Source: Nymphaea colorata (taxonomy: Eukaryota > Streptophyta > Magnoliopsida > Nymphaeales > Nymphaeaceae). Taken from it: DNA of 64,000 nucleotides. Location of the stretch: positions 33,019,706-33,083,705 of the forward strand of contig NC_045139.1 in assembly GCF_008831285.2 (NCBI RefSeq), given 5' to 3'. A model generated the notes under the pieces. That model had not been told where the DNA came from. It worked only from the letters and a program-made list of their open reading frames with translations, and made no database searches. Within the stretch, counting starts at the first letter, position 1. Every line of letters starts with the position of its first letter. The position numbers and the translations under genes are program-made. This document shows positions 26,031-37,664 of the stretch, piece after piece.

Positions 26031-27353
26031 ATGGTGCTCCTGCGGCTACACCATGTACCAGATTGTGTAACCAGGTTGGCTACAAACAACTTTCAGGAAG
26101 GTGGGCGTTTGTTGGTATCATTATTTTCTCAGATTTTGCATGTAGACAAGCGTTTCATGACCAGAAGCAGAAGGGTACAGGACAGAAGCAAGAATAAGAG
26201 AGTGCAAGATCTAGAAATTGCAACAGAAAAATGGAAGATTGTCTCAAAGGTGTTATTTGTCATGGAAACATTAAAACACGAAAGTGAACAGATCATGACC
26301 TTGCGAGAAATGGAACGGTACAGGAAGCAGATAAATTTAAAGAAACCACATAAAATATCTGATTTTCTAAAAAAATCACCAAAGCTGTTTGAGTTGTACA
26401 AAGATCAGAAGGGTGTAACCTGGTGTGGGCTTACACAGAAAGCTGAGGAAATGCTTGAAGAGCAAGACAAACTTCAAAAAGAGCAGAATGACAAGTTAGT
26501 CGAGTATGTGAGCAGGTTTTTGATGATGTCAGTTGATAAGAGGCTCCAAGTAGATAAGATTGCACATTTTAGAAGAGATATGGGTCTGCCGGATGATTTC
26601 AGGGAGAGCTGGATTCATAGTTTTCCAGAAAATTTCAAGGTTGTTAAAGATGATGATCATGTGGAATATTTAGAACTGGTAACATGGAATCCTAAGTGGG
26701 CAGTGACGGAGCTAGAAAAGAAGTTGGGAGTAGCAAATTTGGATAATCCTCCCTGTCCAGGATTGCTTAACCTCCCTTTTCCATTGAAATTTCCTGAAAA
26801 TTATAAAAAGGTGTTCAGGTATGGAGGAGCTATTGAACATTTTCAGAACCGGTCATATCTCTCGCCCTATGCGGATGCCAGGGATTTGAAACCTGGTTCA
26901 TTGGAGTTTGATAAGAGGGCCGTTGCAGTGATGCATGAACTGTTGAGCTTCACTCTTGAAAAAAGGCTGGTTGTGGACCATTTGACCCACTTTCGTAAAG
27001 AATTTGTCATGCCACAAAAGTTGATGAGGTTACTTCTGAAGCATTTTGGCATCTTCTACGTCTCTGAGAGGGGTAAAAGGTTCAATGCTTATCTAAATGA
27101 AGCTTATAATGGCTCTGACTTGATTGAAAAATGTCCACTAGTTCAATGGAAGGAGAAGCTTCAAGGACTCGTTGGTTACAGAGGAAGGAAAAGAAGGATA
27201 GAGATGTTTGATGGGCATTCTGAAGGAGAGGAAGGAAACAATTTTGAGGGGATTTTGGACAATAGATATTTGGACGCTCTGGAGGATACTTGCACAGGTG
27301 CAGGATCAGATGGTTCTGAGATTGATGTTGGAGAGATTGAAAAGGAATATTAA
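26031..27353 (+). CDS. PORR-domain organelle RNA-binding protein (WTF1/RPD1 type)
   Basis: Plant Organelle RNA Recognition family. Members bind group II introns or other organelle transcripts in mitochondria or plastids and promote splicing. A single uninterrupted 440-codon frame is typical of this largely intronless-CDS family. The segment from about residue 43, MTRSRRVQDRSKNKRV, through DLEIATEKWKIVSKVL, KKPHKISDFLKKSPKLFELY and WNPKWAVTELEKKL, is the hallmark PORR domain and reaches roughly residue 375. Residues 1-42 are rich in R, H, L and S with few acidic residues, fitting an organelle transit peptide. The last 70 residues are hydrophilic and acidic (GHSEGEEGNN and EIDVGEIEKEY), as in several relatives. 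ATG 26031 is the first in-frame start giving this N-terminus. Whether the protein goes to mitochondria or plastids, and its target intron, cannot be told from sequence. Confidence 0.92.
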   Translation: MVLLRLHHVPDCVTRLATNNFQEGGRLLVSLFSQILHVDKRFMTRSRRVQDRSKNKRVQDLEIATEKWKIVSKVLFVMETLKHESEQIMTLREMERYRKQINLKKPHKISDFLKKSPKLFELYKDQKGVTWCGLTQKAEEMLEEQDKLQKEQNDKLVEYVSRFLMMSVDKRLQVDKIAHFRRDMGLPDDFRESWIHSFPENFKVVKDDDHVEYLELVTWNPKWAVTELEKKLGVANLDNPPCPGLLNLPFPLKFPENYKKVFRYGGAIEHFQNRSYLSPYADARDLKPGSLEFDKRAVAVMHELLSFTLEKRLVVDHLTHFRKEFVMPQKLMRLLLKHFGIFYVSERGKRFNAYLNEAYNGSDLIEKCPLVQWKEKLQGLVGYRGRKRRIEMFDGHSEGEEGNNFEGILDNRYLDALEDTCTGAGSDGSEIDVGEIEKEY

Positions 27354-27569
27354 GCCAAAGCTGCGATAAGATTCTGCATGTGTATTGTGACACATTGCAT
27401 TTCCATCATATCTTGTCGTTTTATTTCTTGTTATATCTTAGTATTAAAAAATCCACTGTATACAAATACATGATAAGTTCTACACCTTTTTTCTAGAAAT
27501 AACAGAAAAAATTCTTTTTCCAATGATCAAAGTATGGGGAGATCCATCTCTCTCTCTCTCTCTAAGATT

Positions 27570-28030
27570 TCAGGTCCCTTTCCTCTCTAAGATCTACCAA
27601 TCCTATGATGGAGGTGATGCCCATGAAAAAAAAAAAAAAGAGGAAAAACCTTCAGTTACGCCAAGCCTTCATTGTAGTGGGCATGAGGGGCATTGCTCCC
27701 CTGACCCCCGTCGACCACACATGGGTAGGACGTTGCTCCCCTGTGCGGCATGGCATCCGGTGGCCATCCTTACCGGATGCCATGACATGAGAGGAGAGGA
27801 TGGGACAACCGGTGGCAGGTGTTGGTTTCTTTTTCCCTCGCCGGCAAGCAGCGGCCGTCGGATGACAGCGAAGGGGAGGAGAGACAGAACCGAGAGAGCT
27901 CCTTTTCCCCTTCTCATGGCATCCGCCGGCCATCCGTGGGAGGAGGGTGGTGGCTGTCGAGCGGCTCGTGGACGCCATGGCAAAGGAAGTCAAGGGACCA
28001 GCGGTAGGCTGTGGGAGAATAAATTAGACT
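27570..28030. repeat. GC-rich block downstream of the PORR gene, probable transposon fragment
   Basis: About 450 bp of markedly higher GC content than its flanks, open in several frames on both strands because of composition. A 21-bp word beginning CATGGCATCCG and ending GGCCATCC occurs at 27749-27769 and 27915-27935 with two mismatches. An A-run lies at about 27626-27638. No protein domain was recognised, so the long open frames are not called as genes. Confidence 0.4.
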
Positions 28031-29837
28031 GCATTATAGACCATAGTTGTCTGATCTAAACAAATCGTCCCTAATGTAGGAGCAGAGAAGAAATCTTTTA
28101 TTACGACGGACGAACTACAATTTTAAAATTAAAAAAAAAAAACATTTTTATATAAACTAATTGATTAAAAAAACTGCATGTAAAACTTTTCCTTTGAAGA
28201 CTTGGTTGAGAGAGAAGATAAAAGCAGGGCTTGCATGAAATAAAATGAAAAAAGAAAAAAGAAATTGAAGAATCGCGTTAAAGGAGCTCGACGATCACGT
28301 GCATGTCAAGCACATGAAACTTTTGCTTTTGAGATCCGCTCTCCACTCCAAGCCAACTTACTTACGTGCATGATCGTTCTCCCTTTTCCCTTTCTAAAAA
28401 GTTGCTTTTGAAGGTGGCCATGCTTTGTTCTCACCGGTGGTTCAAACAAATTTTTTTTTTTTAACAGCGGGGAGAAATTTTGATTCTTAAATACATCCCA
28501 AAATGTTTTTCAGAATTATCAAACACCCACTAAGAAAGAGACGAATTTGTTGATTAAAACCTGGTTTTGCTTCAAAAATGGATTTTTGGAATACATTTGG
28601 ATGGCATAAAATGAGAAAATACCAACTTTGTCAAAATCAGGTTTTATAAAGGGGGCTGAAAAACCTAACCCCCCATTATTCATCACTCAATCGTTCAAAC
28701 CAAGCTTTAAGAATCCATTCGAAACTTTAACTTTTATAAAGTAAGTTTAGGTTTTAACTTTTACAAAGTAAGTTTTCATAGAACTGTGAGAATACCAGTC
28801 ATTTGTCCGGCTGGCTAGTCAAAACCCTAAGTAAAAAATACAAATTGTTCAAATCGATATTTTAAACTAAAAAATTGATATCTTTGAAAAAAATAGAAGG
28901 CATAAAAAACATTCCAACCCTTCTCGGTTCCAAATCCTGAATTTTTCATGGTTCTCTCCTTGTATAAAGTATAAAGTCAGTTTTTCATGGTTTATATTTT
29001 TTTTTTCAACACAAAAAGTTGACACCATAAAAATTAGCAAAAAATTGACACCATAAAAATTAGAAATGAAATTCAAGCTGCCATAATAAATAAATTGAAT
29101 TCTTTTTTGCAGCACAAAAAATTAACACCACAAAAATTAAAAACAAAAAATGACTACCCGCCGTCCCAACCATTGCATCAGAAATAAGTAATTTGATTTA
29201 TTTAATGAAATTTTTTTCTCCCATTGAAAAGATGTAGAAGACTTCAAACTTAAATAAAGACGAACCAGAACCAGAACCAGAAAATTTAGACATGTAGAGC
29301 ACGTCTTTCAAATCATGGTTAAAAAGCAGGGGCCTTCGTTTTAAACTATTTAAAGAAAGGACGCAGGTCGTATTCTTTGGTGGGAAAGCGTGGGATGAAA
29401 AATATTCTCAATAACCGAATCCATGCATTCAACATGCATTCAACAGGAATTGAGGTGAAGGAGGGTGAAGCAACTTCTTCTTCTTCATCAATCATCCTCA
29501 CCCTCTTCCCTGATCATCATATTTGCTGATCTTCCTTTTTCTGAATTCAATTGAACACGTTCAAATCTCTCTTCCTCCTCTCATAAAAGAAAAAATGGTA
29601 GAATGTAGAGGTAAACAAAGATCGAATATAATGTTAGAAAGAACATTCAGGATGATTTCATTATAAATTTTCTGGCACACACCATATCTAGTAATCACAA
29701 GCCACACAACCAACCACTGATGATATTCTTCTCTCCCTCATAAGCAATCCAACTACAGAGGAGGAAGACCTGGACTAACAATCCTAACACAAGAAGCAAG
29801 CTCCTAAAGACGCAGCGCTTCTATTGCTGCAACAGAT
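28031..29837. other. Intergenic stretch and 3' flank of the PNRC-like gene
   Basis: AT-rich. A 25-bp-period direct repeat with the core TTGACACCATAAAAATTAG occurs twice at about 29014-29064, with a weaker third copy near 29120-29140. The last 200 bp should include the 3' UTR of the minus-strand PNRC-like gene. Nothing else was recognised. Confidence 0.4.
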
Positions 29838-30487
29838 TCAAGGCAGGTGGAGCAGGCGACGGAGGCTAACGGTGGCGCCGGAATCTACGGCCATGACGCC
29901 GCCAGCGGTGGCTTCAGATCTGCAGCTCGCTTTCTGCTTCACTGAAAACTTGGGCAGAGGCAGGCTGCTTGGAGGAGGAGAAAGCAGGAACAAGGCGGAG
30001 CCCGAGCGCTTCTCCCCGGCAACTCCAATCGATCTGAAAATCCCAACAAGCTCAGTTGGCAGGTCGCTAGGGTCAGGTCCCAATGGACCGGCAGACGGAA
30101 CCAGAAGATCGGTCCGCTTATTCGTGCCCAGAGTCGCTGCTCCACCGGAAAATTCCTGAACTGAGCCACCAGGATTCCTGGTCACGGGCCTCTTCTGCTT
30201 AGCCTTGAGGGCCGGCGATGGCTGGGGAGTCAGCTTTTGGGGGAGGTTGGGGGGAGGGGCAGCAATGGGGGCTTCTTTGAAGGCAGGAGATGGCTGGAAG
30301 CAGAGCGTCTGAGAGAACCAACATCGGGATTGTTGACATTCTCGGTAGAGAACGTCCTCCCGAGTCTATTTTGACGGCTTCCCGTGTCAGTTTTCTTCCT
30401 CTTGGGGTTCAACTTCTTAGGAGAGTTTCTCGTGCTTCTCCGTGAAGAACCGTCTCCCTCTGTCTGGTTCATGACCAATCCTTCCAT
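29838..30487 (-). CDS. PNRC-like proline-rich protein; reading frame broken or joined by a short intron
   Basis: The C-terminal half (frame open from 30365 to the stop at 29838) has the plant PNRC-type layout. GPLGPDPSDLP is followed by SPPPSSLPLPKF (29946-29981) and a terminal SLRRLLHL with an LxxLL core (29850-29864). Animal PNRC proteins use a proline motif and an LxxLL-type box in nuclear-receptor coactivation and in linking decapping to decay; the plant role is less clear. The N-terminal half starts at ATG 30487 (MEGLVMNQTEGDG), is basic and serine-rich, and ends at TGA 30230 in a different frame. Both frames are open from 30365 to 30230, and the second reads protein-like there (QPSPAFKEAP and LTPQPSPALKAKQKRP). 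Either a one-base shift has occurred near 30300-30365, or an 89-bp phase-0 intron (30234-30322, GTTGG...AAAAG) joins the halves. The C-terminal assignment is good; the joined model is uncertain. Confidence 0.65.
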
Positions 30488-31850
30488 TACGGCGATCTTC
30501 TTGTTATCTCTTTAGAAAAGTACTTCAACAGAAAGTAATTTACAGACTAGTATGTTTACTTCTTCATTTACATATGGAGGAAAAAGAAGGAAGAAAGATT
30601 CTCAATTTCCTTGGAAAAAAAAACAGGAAATGAGAAAGCCCCAAGAGGAGATCAGTGTGGAAGGAGCACCAAGTTCAGCAAGAGAACTCTAAGAAAGAGA
30701 AACAGCCCTTCTATTTCTTTCTTCTGTTACTATTTAGCAAGAAAGAAGGTGCAAAGCTAATGAAAAGAGAAGTAATCCAATTCAAATATCATAAAAAAAT
30801 TAGATACGACCCCCTAATTTCCAGAAAAAACAGGAGGAAAAACAGAAAAATGGATCACTCTAGCTTAAACACAAACTAAAAAATGCCACTCTCTAAAAGA
30901 AAAAAAGGAAAAGGAAACTTGTGATTAGAATAAGGCTTTCGTAACCCTTTCAGATCATGGACTAACAGAAACAAACTAAAGACAAGCCTGAAGTTCATAC
31001 GAACCGAGAAACGCGGAAAACCTGGTTTCTCAGGCGTGATTTCGATCAAGAATCCCTAGAAACCAGTATATTCTGTACAGAAGATTTGAGTTAGTAACAG
31101 GGACAGAAGCCCTCAACTAAACAAGCTACATGGAATTGAAGGAATCCATGAGGATAATGCCACGACAGGATCTAAGAAGTTGAAAACCACAAGAACAGTG
31201 AAAACTCGGGTAGATCTTCAAAAAGACCATCCGACGTCCAGATCCGGAACTCTTTAGCTAGAAACCTAGCTAACCCAAGAGGGAACACAAGAATTTGACG
31301 AATCTCGACGAGATATTTCCGGGATGATCAGGAGGACTAACTCGGTAACTCAGACGCTGATCAAAGATTCAAAAGAACCGATCGAGGAAAAGGACTAAGC
31401 GGAGTGCCAATCTACATAAAACCGAGAAACCATTCTCTCAAATGGCTGGCAGCGACCGAAACTCTGATCCTAACAGAAGAGACGGAGAAAGAGAGGGATG
31501 GGCTTCGACCAGAACGACGAGAGAGCCGACCTCCTTTTATAAAATCTGAGATCCACAAGCCGCCATCTCCATCGCCTTTTTTTACATTATTTTTCTGACA
31601 AAAAAAAGTAAAATAATTTGCCGACCATAAAGTACGAAAGCCTAGACAGTGGCAAAACTGCAGGGCGGCGACCGACAAATCATTCTCCACCGTCCATCCC
31701 CCGCTGGTGACCACCGTTGAATCGAACGCCGGCCGTCCATCGCGGCCCGCTGGCTTCCCGGTGGAGAAGCTCCCCTCCCTGCTCTACGCTCCTTTTTGAG
31801 GCCAATGACGTAAATGCCCTCCAATCAAATGCGGTTCGGGCCGTCTCGCT
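30488..31850 (-). promoter_or_regulatory. Leader and promoter region of the PNRC-like gene
   Basis: The 1.3 kb upstream of the PNRC-like start is A-rich on the plus strand and GC-rich at 31650-31900. Leader introns are common in such genes, but none could be fixed here. Open frames in the GC-rich part are composition artefacts with no domain. Confidence 0.3.
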
Positions 31851-32264
31851 CAATCCGGTTCAAACATCGGATCGTTCGGCAAAAGAACGATAGAATCGGT
31901 TCCGTTCGCGTTGTATCGGGGTTTTTAATACGAATCGAGTTGCTTTTCTGTGCCAAGTTCGATTAGTTTTTTCTAGGTCAAATAAATTATTGAGAAATAT
32001 GAGTCACGTAGAAAGGGCTTTCTTTTTTTTGGTATATATTATCACACACATCGCAGTCACGGATTTCAAAACTTTAGAAAGTAAGGTTCTCGAATTTTCT
32101 AGTATTGAGAAGAAGAACATCTTATTTATGAAACTTTGGATTTTTGAGTTTTTTTGTGTTGTAAAAAAAAAAGAAAAGAAGACATCGATATGCAAGTTGA
32201 AGTATACGTAATCTAACATCATGAAACATCGAAAGCATCATTAGATCATTCGCCTCAGATAATG

Positions 32265-32335
32265 GTAGGAAGGGAAGAGGCTTCGGCTTTCACTAAATTG
32301 ATGGGATTAACCTTTTACTCATCAAAAAGGATGAA
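32265..32335 (+). repeat. GGCTTCGGCT-tagged dispersed repeat, copy 1
   Basis: AGAGGCTTCGGCTTTCACT followed by ATGGGATTAACC and a CTCATC end. This matches the core of copies at 34092, 37806, 41458 and 55930. Confidence 0.5.
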
Positions 32336-34091
32336 TTTATGCTTAGCTCTTGAATCAAGAGACATTGTGTAAATTGCTTTGAAATGAATATTAAATCTAT
32401 AAAAAAGATAAATAGAAGAACTTAGACTTTTTGAAAGAAGACAAATGAAAGTTTTCCTATTAATGCACCCATACAACATCTCCTTTTCCTTTTTAAAATT
32501 TGAAGCCCCTATTAGAATTTTTTCTCTCTTTCTTTTATGTTTATAAACAGTAAAGAATGGATGCATAGAAGACTTTTGGCAAATGAAACAATTTGTGAGT
32601 GTTACATGAATTTTTCTTAGAATAAATTCATAGACATTTAATTTTTAAGTATATTTATGAGTATGCTCTAATCTGTAAGATATATTTATAAATCACTCAC
32701 AAAATGTTTCAACTACGGAACAACTCCTTAAATTGGACCACCTTACTCAAGAGCCAACGGGCAGCCCAATTATTTTAAACTAGCACTTGAGAAATGAAAC
32801 TATTAAAAAACTTTTAACTTTTGATGATTTGGTAGGACTTATTTTAAATAGTTGTCGCACGAGGTGGTTTTTTGTAATTTAGAAAACTAATTGCAAGCGT
32901 GACCCAGTGAGAAAAAGGAGGAAAACCTAAAGTCATTTTTCTATTTAACAATTCGATGTCCCGTTCGAGTGGTGCTTTTCTAGCGGATTTTGGATCTATA
33001 CTTGTCAAAATATCACGTCTACATATTAGGGAATATTATTGGTTCGGATGTTATTTGATTTAAATTTGGATCCGAATGTGATCAGTGGCATGGATATAGG
33101 TTTTAATCTAATGAACAGTTGTATCCAATGTTGCACAAGGTTTTTTTTTTTTTTTTTTTTGCTGGATCTAGGGGATATTTTTATATGGCATACATATTTT
33201 TGTATTTTAATTATACATAAAATCTGAATTGAGTTTTGCCTTTTGTAGTTTGGACATCTAAATTAAGGTTATTGCAATTTAATTTATTAAATAATATCCA
33301 ATTAATCAAACTCTAGTCAGACCAGCAGGTTGGTAAAAGTTTAGTCGTTAAATTCTCGTGTCCGCTCTGCTACTCTTTTGAATTGCAAATGGCAGATGTA
33401 TAATACTCTAGTTGATGAGTATACTACTTCTTACCCAAGTTCCAGAGCAACTATGGGCTCTGGAGCCCACACTAAGAACATGTCAATTATGTTGTGTGAG
33501 ATCACCACACAGCTCAAGTCTGCGGTTTTGAGGTCTACGTCTTAGGTGTCTGGCCGTTAAGAAAAAGAAAAAGTAAACTAGAAATCACTCTTAAAAGTTT
33601 TTTTTTTTTTTTCAGAATGCTCGCAAACGTGGCCTGATAAGGGCGCACCACCGGCAGCAAAGCACCCTCATTTAACCATGATCCATTTACATCACCATCT
33701 CAACTTATGTCATTGATGAAAACCTTTAATTCAAGGGGGGGGTGGGCAGCAAGGTGATCTGGCTCCTCTAAAAGCTACTGTTTAAATTTTGGAGTGGTCA
33801 CTGTCACATTTTAGTGCGCTCTACTTCTGAACCATAAACACTCTCGAAGCATATTCTATGAACCCGGTGAGGTGGACACAGGAGGGAGGAGGACAGTGGC
33901 CTCCATTAGGGGCAATGGAATGAACCACTCACCCTTCTTTTTAAAAAAAGAAACACATCGATGATAATAACTCAAATCGATAAGCTGAGAGGCCTTTTGC
34001 GGCGTGTTTCTAATTAAAACTATATGAGATATGCTCCGGTATCGGATACCAGAGATGGGTTCTACATGCAAGTTAAGCCGGAAAACAAACA

Positions 34092-34145
34092 AGAAGGTTT
34101 CGACTCTCGTTCAAGTAGTGGGATTAATCATCATGCTCACCTGAA
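34092..34145 (+). repeat. GGCTTCGGCT-tagged dispersed repeat, copy 2
   Basis: AGAAGGTTTCGACTCTCG followed by AGTAGTGGGATTAATC and GCTCACC. A diverged member of the same family. Confidence 0.5.
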
Positions 34146-34823
34146 ACAGGCGTTATGTTATAGGTGAGAAGTTGTGGCCAATGAAACCTAAAACCAATCA
34201 TAATAATTAAATAAGGAAATCACTAATGAATTTCCAAAGAGCTAACTATCATTATATTGATTTCTCAGTTAGTTAAAAATAGTAATTAAAAATATTAAAA
34301 AATAATGAATATGGGGACACGTGGCACTCCTGTATCAACCAGAAAAGAAATAGTGGTAGTAGGCACCGACTTACTGGTTCAGGACGACTAAGACAACACT
34401 ATTTAACATTATTTAAATTAGATAAGTTCCTAATGACTAATTTCGGTCATTAACAATGTTATAATCTAGATGACGTGATCGGCAATTTAGTGCCAACTAA
34501 TCTACATATGGACATGAGATCATTGACAGTGATTGGTTTTATTCTTTTCTGCATAATATTTATTTTGATATTGGTTGCTTAAGGGTATGAAGCTTTGATA
34601 TTAATGGGAAATCAAAAGAAAGATGATGTGTTCATAGAGCATGCCCTAACTAAAAGCTTTAATAATAAAAGACAAAGAGAAGCACTAGAAGGGAAAGAGA
34701 AGAAGGAATGAAATTTGTGACTGTTTAACAATGATAATGACTGGTCTAATGAGATATTTAAATCTTAGGTAGTGCTGTCATAACCTAAAGTCATTAGCTG
34801 CTAATCACATGCAGTCATTTAAT

Positions 34824-34825
<2 letters not shown>

Positions 34826-34919
<94 letters not shown>
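34826..34919. repeat. Compound (CA)n(TA)n microsatellite
   Basis: About nineteen CA units continue directly into about twenty-seven TA units. A further TA run lies at 35056-35083. Copy 2 of the duplication has only a short TA run at the matching place (about 38349-38369), so this array expanded or shrank after duplication. Confidence 0.9.
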
Positions 34920-34921
<2 letters not shown>

Positions 34922-35051
34922 CTGGATGCTGCATACTAAAAGGCAAAAAATTAAAAACTATAGTTACCACGTAATTGTTGGTGACTATTTATGGTGCAAC
35001 TAACAAGTAGCAATGGTTTATAATGTATTTAGTAATGGTTTATTGTGCTTT

Positions 35052-35086
<35 letters not shown>

Positions 35087-35367
35087 TGATGAGTTGTCTC
35101 AAGTGTTGCAAAATTTTGTTTTCTCTTGTACAAACTATGCAGTATGGCACTACGTATGACGGCCATTGTCTCAGCAAGTAAATTGCACACCTGGTTATGC
35201 AAGAAATAGTAGTTTTCATCTTTTTTTTGTCATACTAATGTGTATTAGTTGTGATCAAAACATAATCAGACTGTGTTCGATGTCAAGTTATTTCTCTCTT
35301 TCTCTCTCTATCTCAAGAAATTAAAAAAACAAAAAAAATGGAAAAGACAAACCGACCTATTAACCAA

Positions 35368-35535
35368 TTGACCTGTCTCAAGGGGCATAGCGCAATTAGG
35401 TGGCAAGGCTGTCAAAGCATCTGAATTAAGTTTGAATCTCGTGGTTGCTGTCATGTTCTGGTATATTATTTTTCTGGGCTACAAATGGTTGTAAGCACGA
35501 CACCCGAATTGAAAGATGTATTATAAGAACAACCA
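35368..35535 (+). repeat. tRNA-derived SINE-like element, copy A
   Basis: GGCATAGCGCAATTAGGTGG resembles a Pol III A box and AAGTTTGAATCTC, about 50 bp later, resembles a B box. The downstream body ends near GTAAGCACGACACCCGAATT. A diverged homologue lies at 39395-39530. It cannot be folded as an intact tRNA, so this is called a SINE-like retroposon. Confidence 0.6.
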
Positions 35536-36164
35536 ACCTCGGAAGCAAGCCAAAACCTTGAAAGCACGAGGGTATAGCGTTAAGGGTTTTATGCAAGGGT
35601 GGTTTCCCCTAAATAAACATTAAAAAAAATAGTTGACCTGACTTTTAGCCAAAGGAAAAAAATGACCAATTGGATCATACTATCGAGCATGATGATATGC
35701 AAAGTTGAAGAGATTTTTCGCATCTAATTGTGATTGTGCATCATAACTATTAGTATTTGGCATCAATTAATGCATTGAGATGGCTTATGCATTCGGTAGA
35801 AGCCAGATATCATGCTTCATTCTCCTAAAAACATATGATTCCTAATATAATACGTAGGAAATGAGTTAAATATCTCTCTTTCAAATGACTCAGTGATCCT
35901 AGTGTAAGGGAGTTGGTTGTGAAAAGAAAAAAAATGAGAAGAGAGAGAGAGAGAGAGAAAGAAGGGTAAATTAAAAAGTATTTGTAGAATTAGAAATTTT
36001 TAGCTACGGAACACTAATACCCATGTAAGTAATCATTAAGATGAGAATAAGCAAATTTATGTGGCTGGTATGTGCAATCTTGTCTCTGCCACAGAGAAGA
36101 GAAGAAGAATAATTCATGGACTTGATAAAGCTCCTTCATTATTAGTTGGCCTTGTATTCAGGGC

Positions 36165-36335
36165 AGAGCCGAATTATAGTTTCAAATTTTGATAAGGGCC
36201 GAAATATCATTTTTTACATTTTTATATAAAATAAATATTTTTTTAAAAAACTTTACATATAACATTTTAAAAAAGTTGTTTTTGAATGGGGGGGATGGGG
36301 TGCCGGGCCAAGCCCCCCTGGCTCCGCCGCTGTTT
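36165..36335 (-). repeat. GC-headed dispersed repeat family, copy 1 (minus)
   Basis: Read on the minus strand it starts GCGGCGGAGCCAGGGGGG, then GGCTTGGCC, then an AT-rich body with ATATAAAAATG words and a tail AAATTTGAAACTATAATTCGG. The same order is seen on the plus strand at 39536-39735 and 42245-42440. Confidence 0.65.
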
Positions 36336-37239
36336 GTATCTCAAAGGTTCTGTTTGATCACATCAGTTTCAGGCGTGGAAAGTTCTTGTCATGTACTGTT
36401 TTTTACCGTGTTTGTATTAATTGAGGGGAACATACAAGGTGTTTGGCTTTTTCTATGGCACCCCATGGGCGCAACAAAAAATTTGGAGAAAATATCCATC
36501 TTCGACGGGAGTGGTGCTCAATTGTTAACATTTTTTACAATAAACTCATGTAGCCTTGAGAGCCATAGCATAGATGCTTGCCTTGAGTGTCGTGCTGATG
36601 ATGCGTGACATGTATGACATTTGAGTTGAAAGGTGTATTGTACGGTTATCAAAGTTTCAAAGGAATAACTTTGTTGTCATGGAGTGCCAAGCCTATGTAT
36701 ATACACTGATTACAAAAACTGTAATGAATTTCATCTGCAAAATAATAGATATATATAATATATAAAAGAAGCGTCAATGTACCAAAATTTAAGAACTTTA
36801 GTGCATCTGTTCTATTATAGATAGCTGGTCACAGGCACCAAGTTATGAACCTCACCGTGACTTCCTGCGAAGATAAAACTAAGGGTACATCAAATCTTCC
36901 ACTACGTTTTGCCTATTTTTTTGTCAATTAACACTCAAAAAAATTATTACTGACAGTCAAAAAAAAAAAAAAAACCGTCAGTAATTCTACCGAGAGACTA
37001 AAGTCTTTGCCAGTAAATCATGTTTTCTTATCGACAGAAACCTTCTTATCAGAAATATTTCATTTTTACTTGTGGAAACCTTTCTCGTCAGAAATATTTC
37101 ATTTTTTATATAAATGAATCAACTTCAGAATTAAATTTTGTATCAAGAAGTCTTATGATAACATGCCTAAACATTCGACAATAATTAAGAGACAGAGAAA
37201 GAGAGAGAAAAAAAAGAAAATTATCTACTAAGGTTGCAT

Positions 37240-37345
37240 TATCTATTTAAAATTTATATGTAAATTTTAAAAATTTTAGTTTAATTTATATAAAAATTTT
37301 GAAAAATTATATTTGGATTCCTATTAAAATTTAAAAACTATAGGT
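37240..37345 (+). repeat. GC-headed dispersed repeat family, headless copy
   Basis: Contains only the AT-rich body and tail (GTAAATTTTAAAAATTTTAG ... AAATTTAAAAACTATAGG), without the GC-rich head. Confidence 0.5.
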
Positions 37346-37664
37346 ATTACTTTTTTTTTCTCTCTCTCTCGCTTTCGACCTCAATCCTAATTGATCGTTC
37401 TATGAACAGTAGTCATTTTCAAATAGTTATCAAATATATCAGCCCCGACCGAACTCATGCATGTCTTCTCAACTACGCACTTAATTAATCTTACTTACTG
37501 CCTTAGTTTCAATTAGCTTTTAATCGTTTCTCTTTTTCTTGTGGGCAACTTCTAAATCAGTCGTTTTCAAACCAAACTTCCATGCATCGTCTGTGTTATA
37601 TTTATTTCTCAATAAAGAACAATAATTAAAGTACTAAAAAAATTAAAATAATAAAATAATGTTG

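Larger units (their letters stand above)
31900..34380. other. Gene-free repeat-bearing stretch
   Basis: AT-rich. Contains two members of the GGCTTCGGCT-tagged repeat family (about 32265-32335 and 34092-34145), a T-run at about 33141-33160 and a second T-run near 33599-33612. No protein-like frame. Confidence 0.4.
34380..37190. repeat. Segmental duplication, copy 1 (interrupted)
   Basis: The parts 34380-35322 and 36835-37190 align in the same order and orientation with 37945-38822 and 38998-39170. Shared landmarks include GATGACGTGATCGGCAATTT, GGAATGAAATTTGTGACTGT, GGCACTACGTATGA, CTCTCTATCTCAAGAAA and ATGAACCTCAC. The 1.5 kb between (35323-36834) has no counterpart in copy 2 and carries the SINE-like and GC-headed repeats, so it probably inserted after duplication. 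No coding sequence was recognised in either copy. Confidence 0.8.

Noticed and set aside
25910-26197. 95-codon plus frame overlapping the PORR start
   Set aside because: It begins with GTG rather than ATG, overlaps the PORR N-terminus in another frame, and has no recognisable domain.
27523-28059. Open frame of 178 codons, with others on the opposite strand
   Set aside because: Frames are open in several registers because of high GC content. The sequence is low in conserved-looking motifs and contains a CT run and an A-run, so it is treated as repeat-like DNA.
35368-35450. Possible tRNA gene
   Set aside because: A- and B-box-like words are present, but a cloverleaf with paired acceptor and anticodon stems could not be made out, and a diverged copy exists at 39395. 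A SINE-like retroposon fits better.
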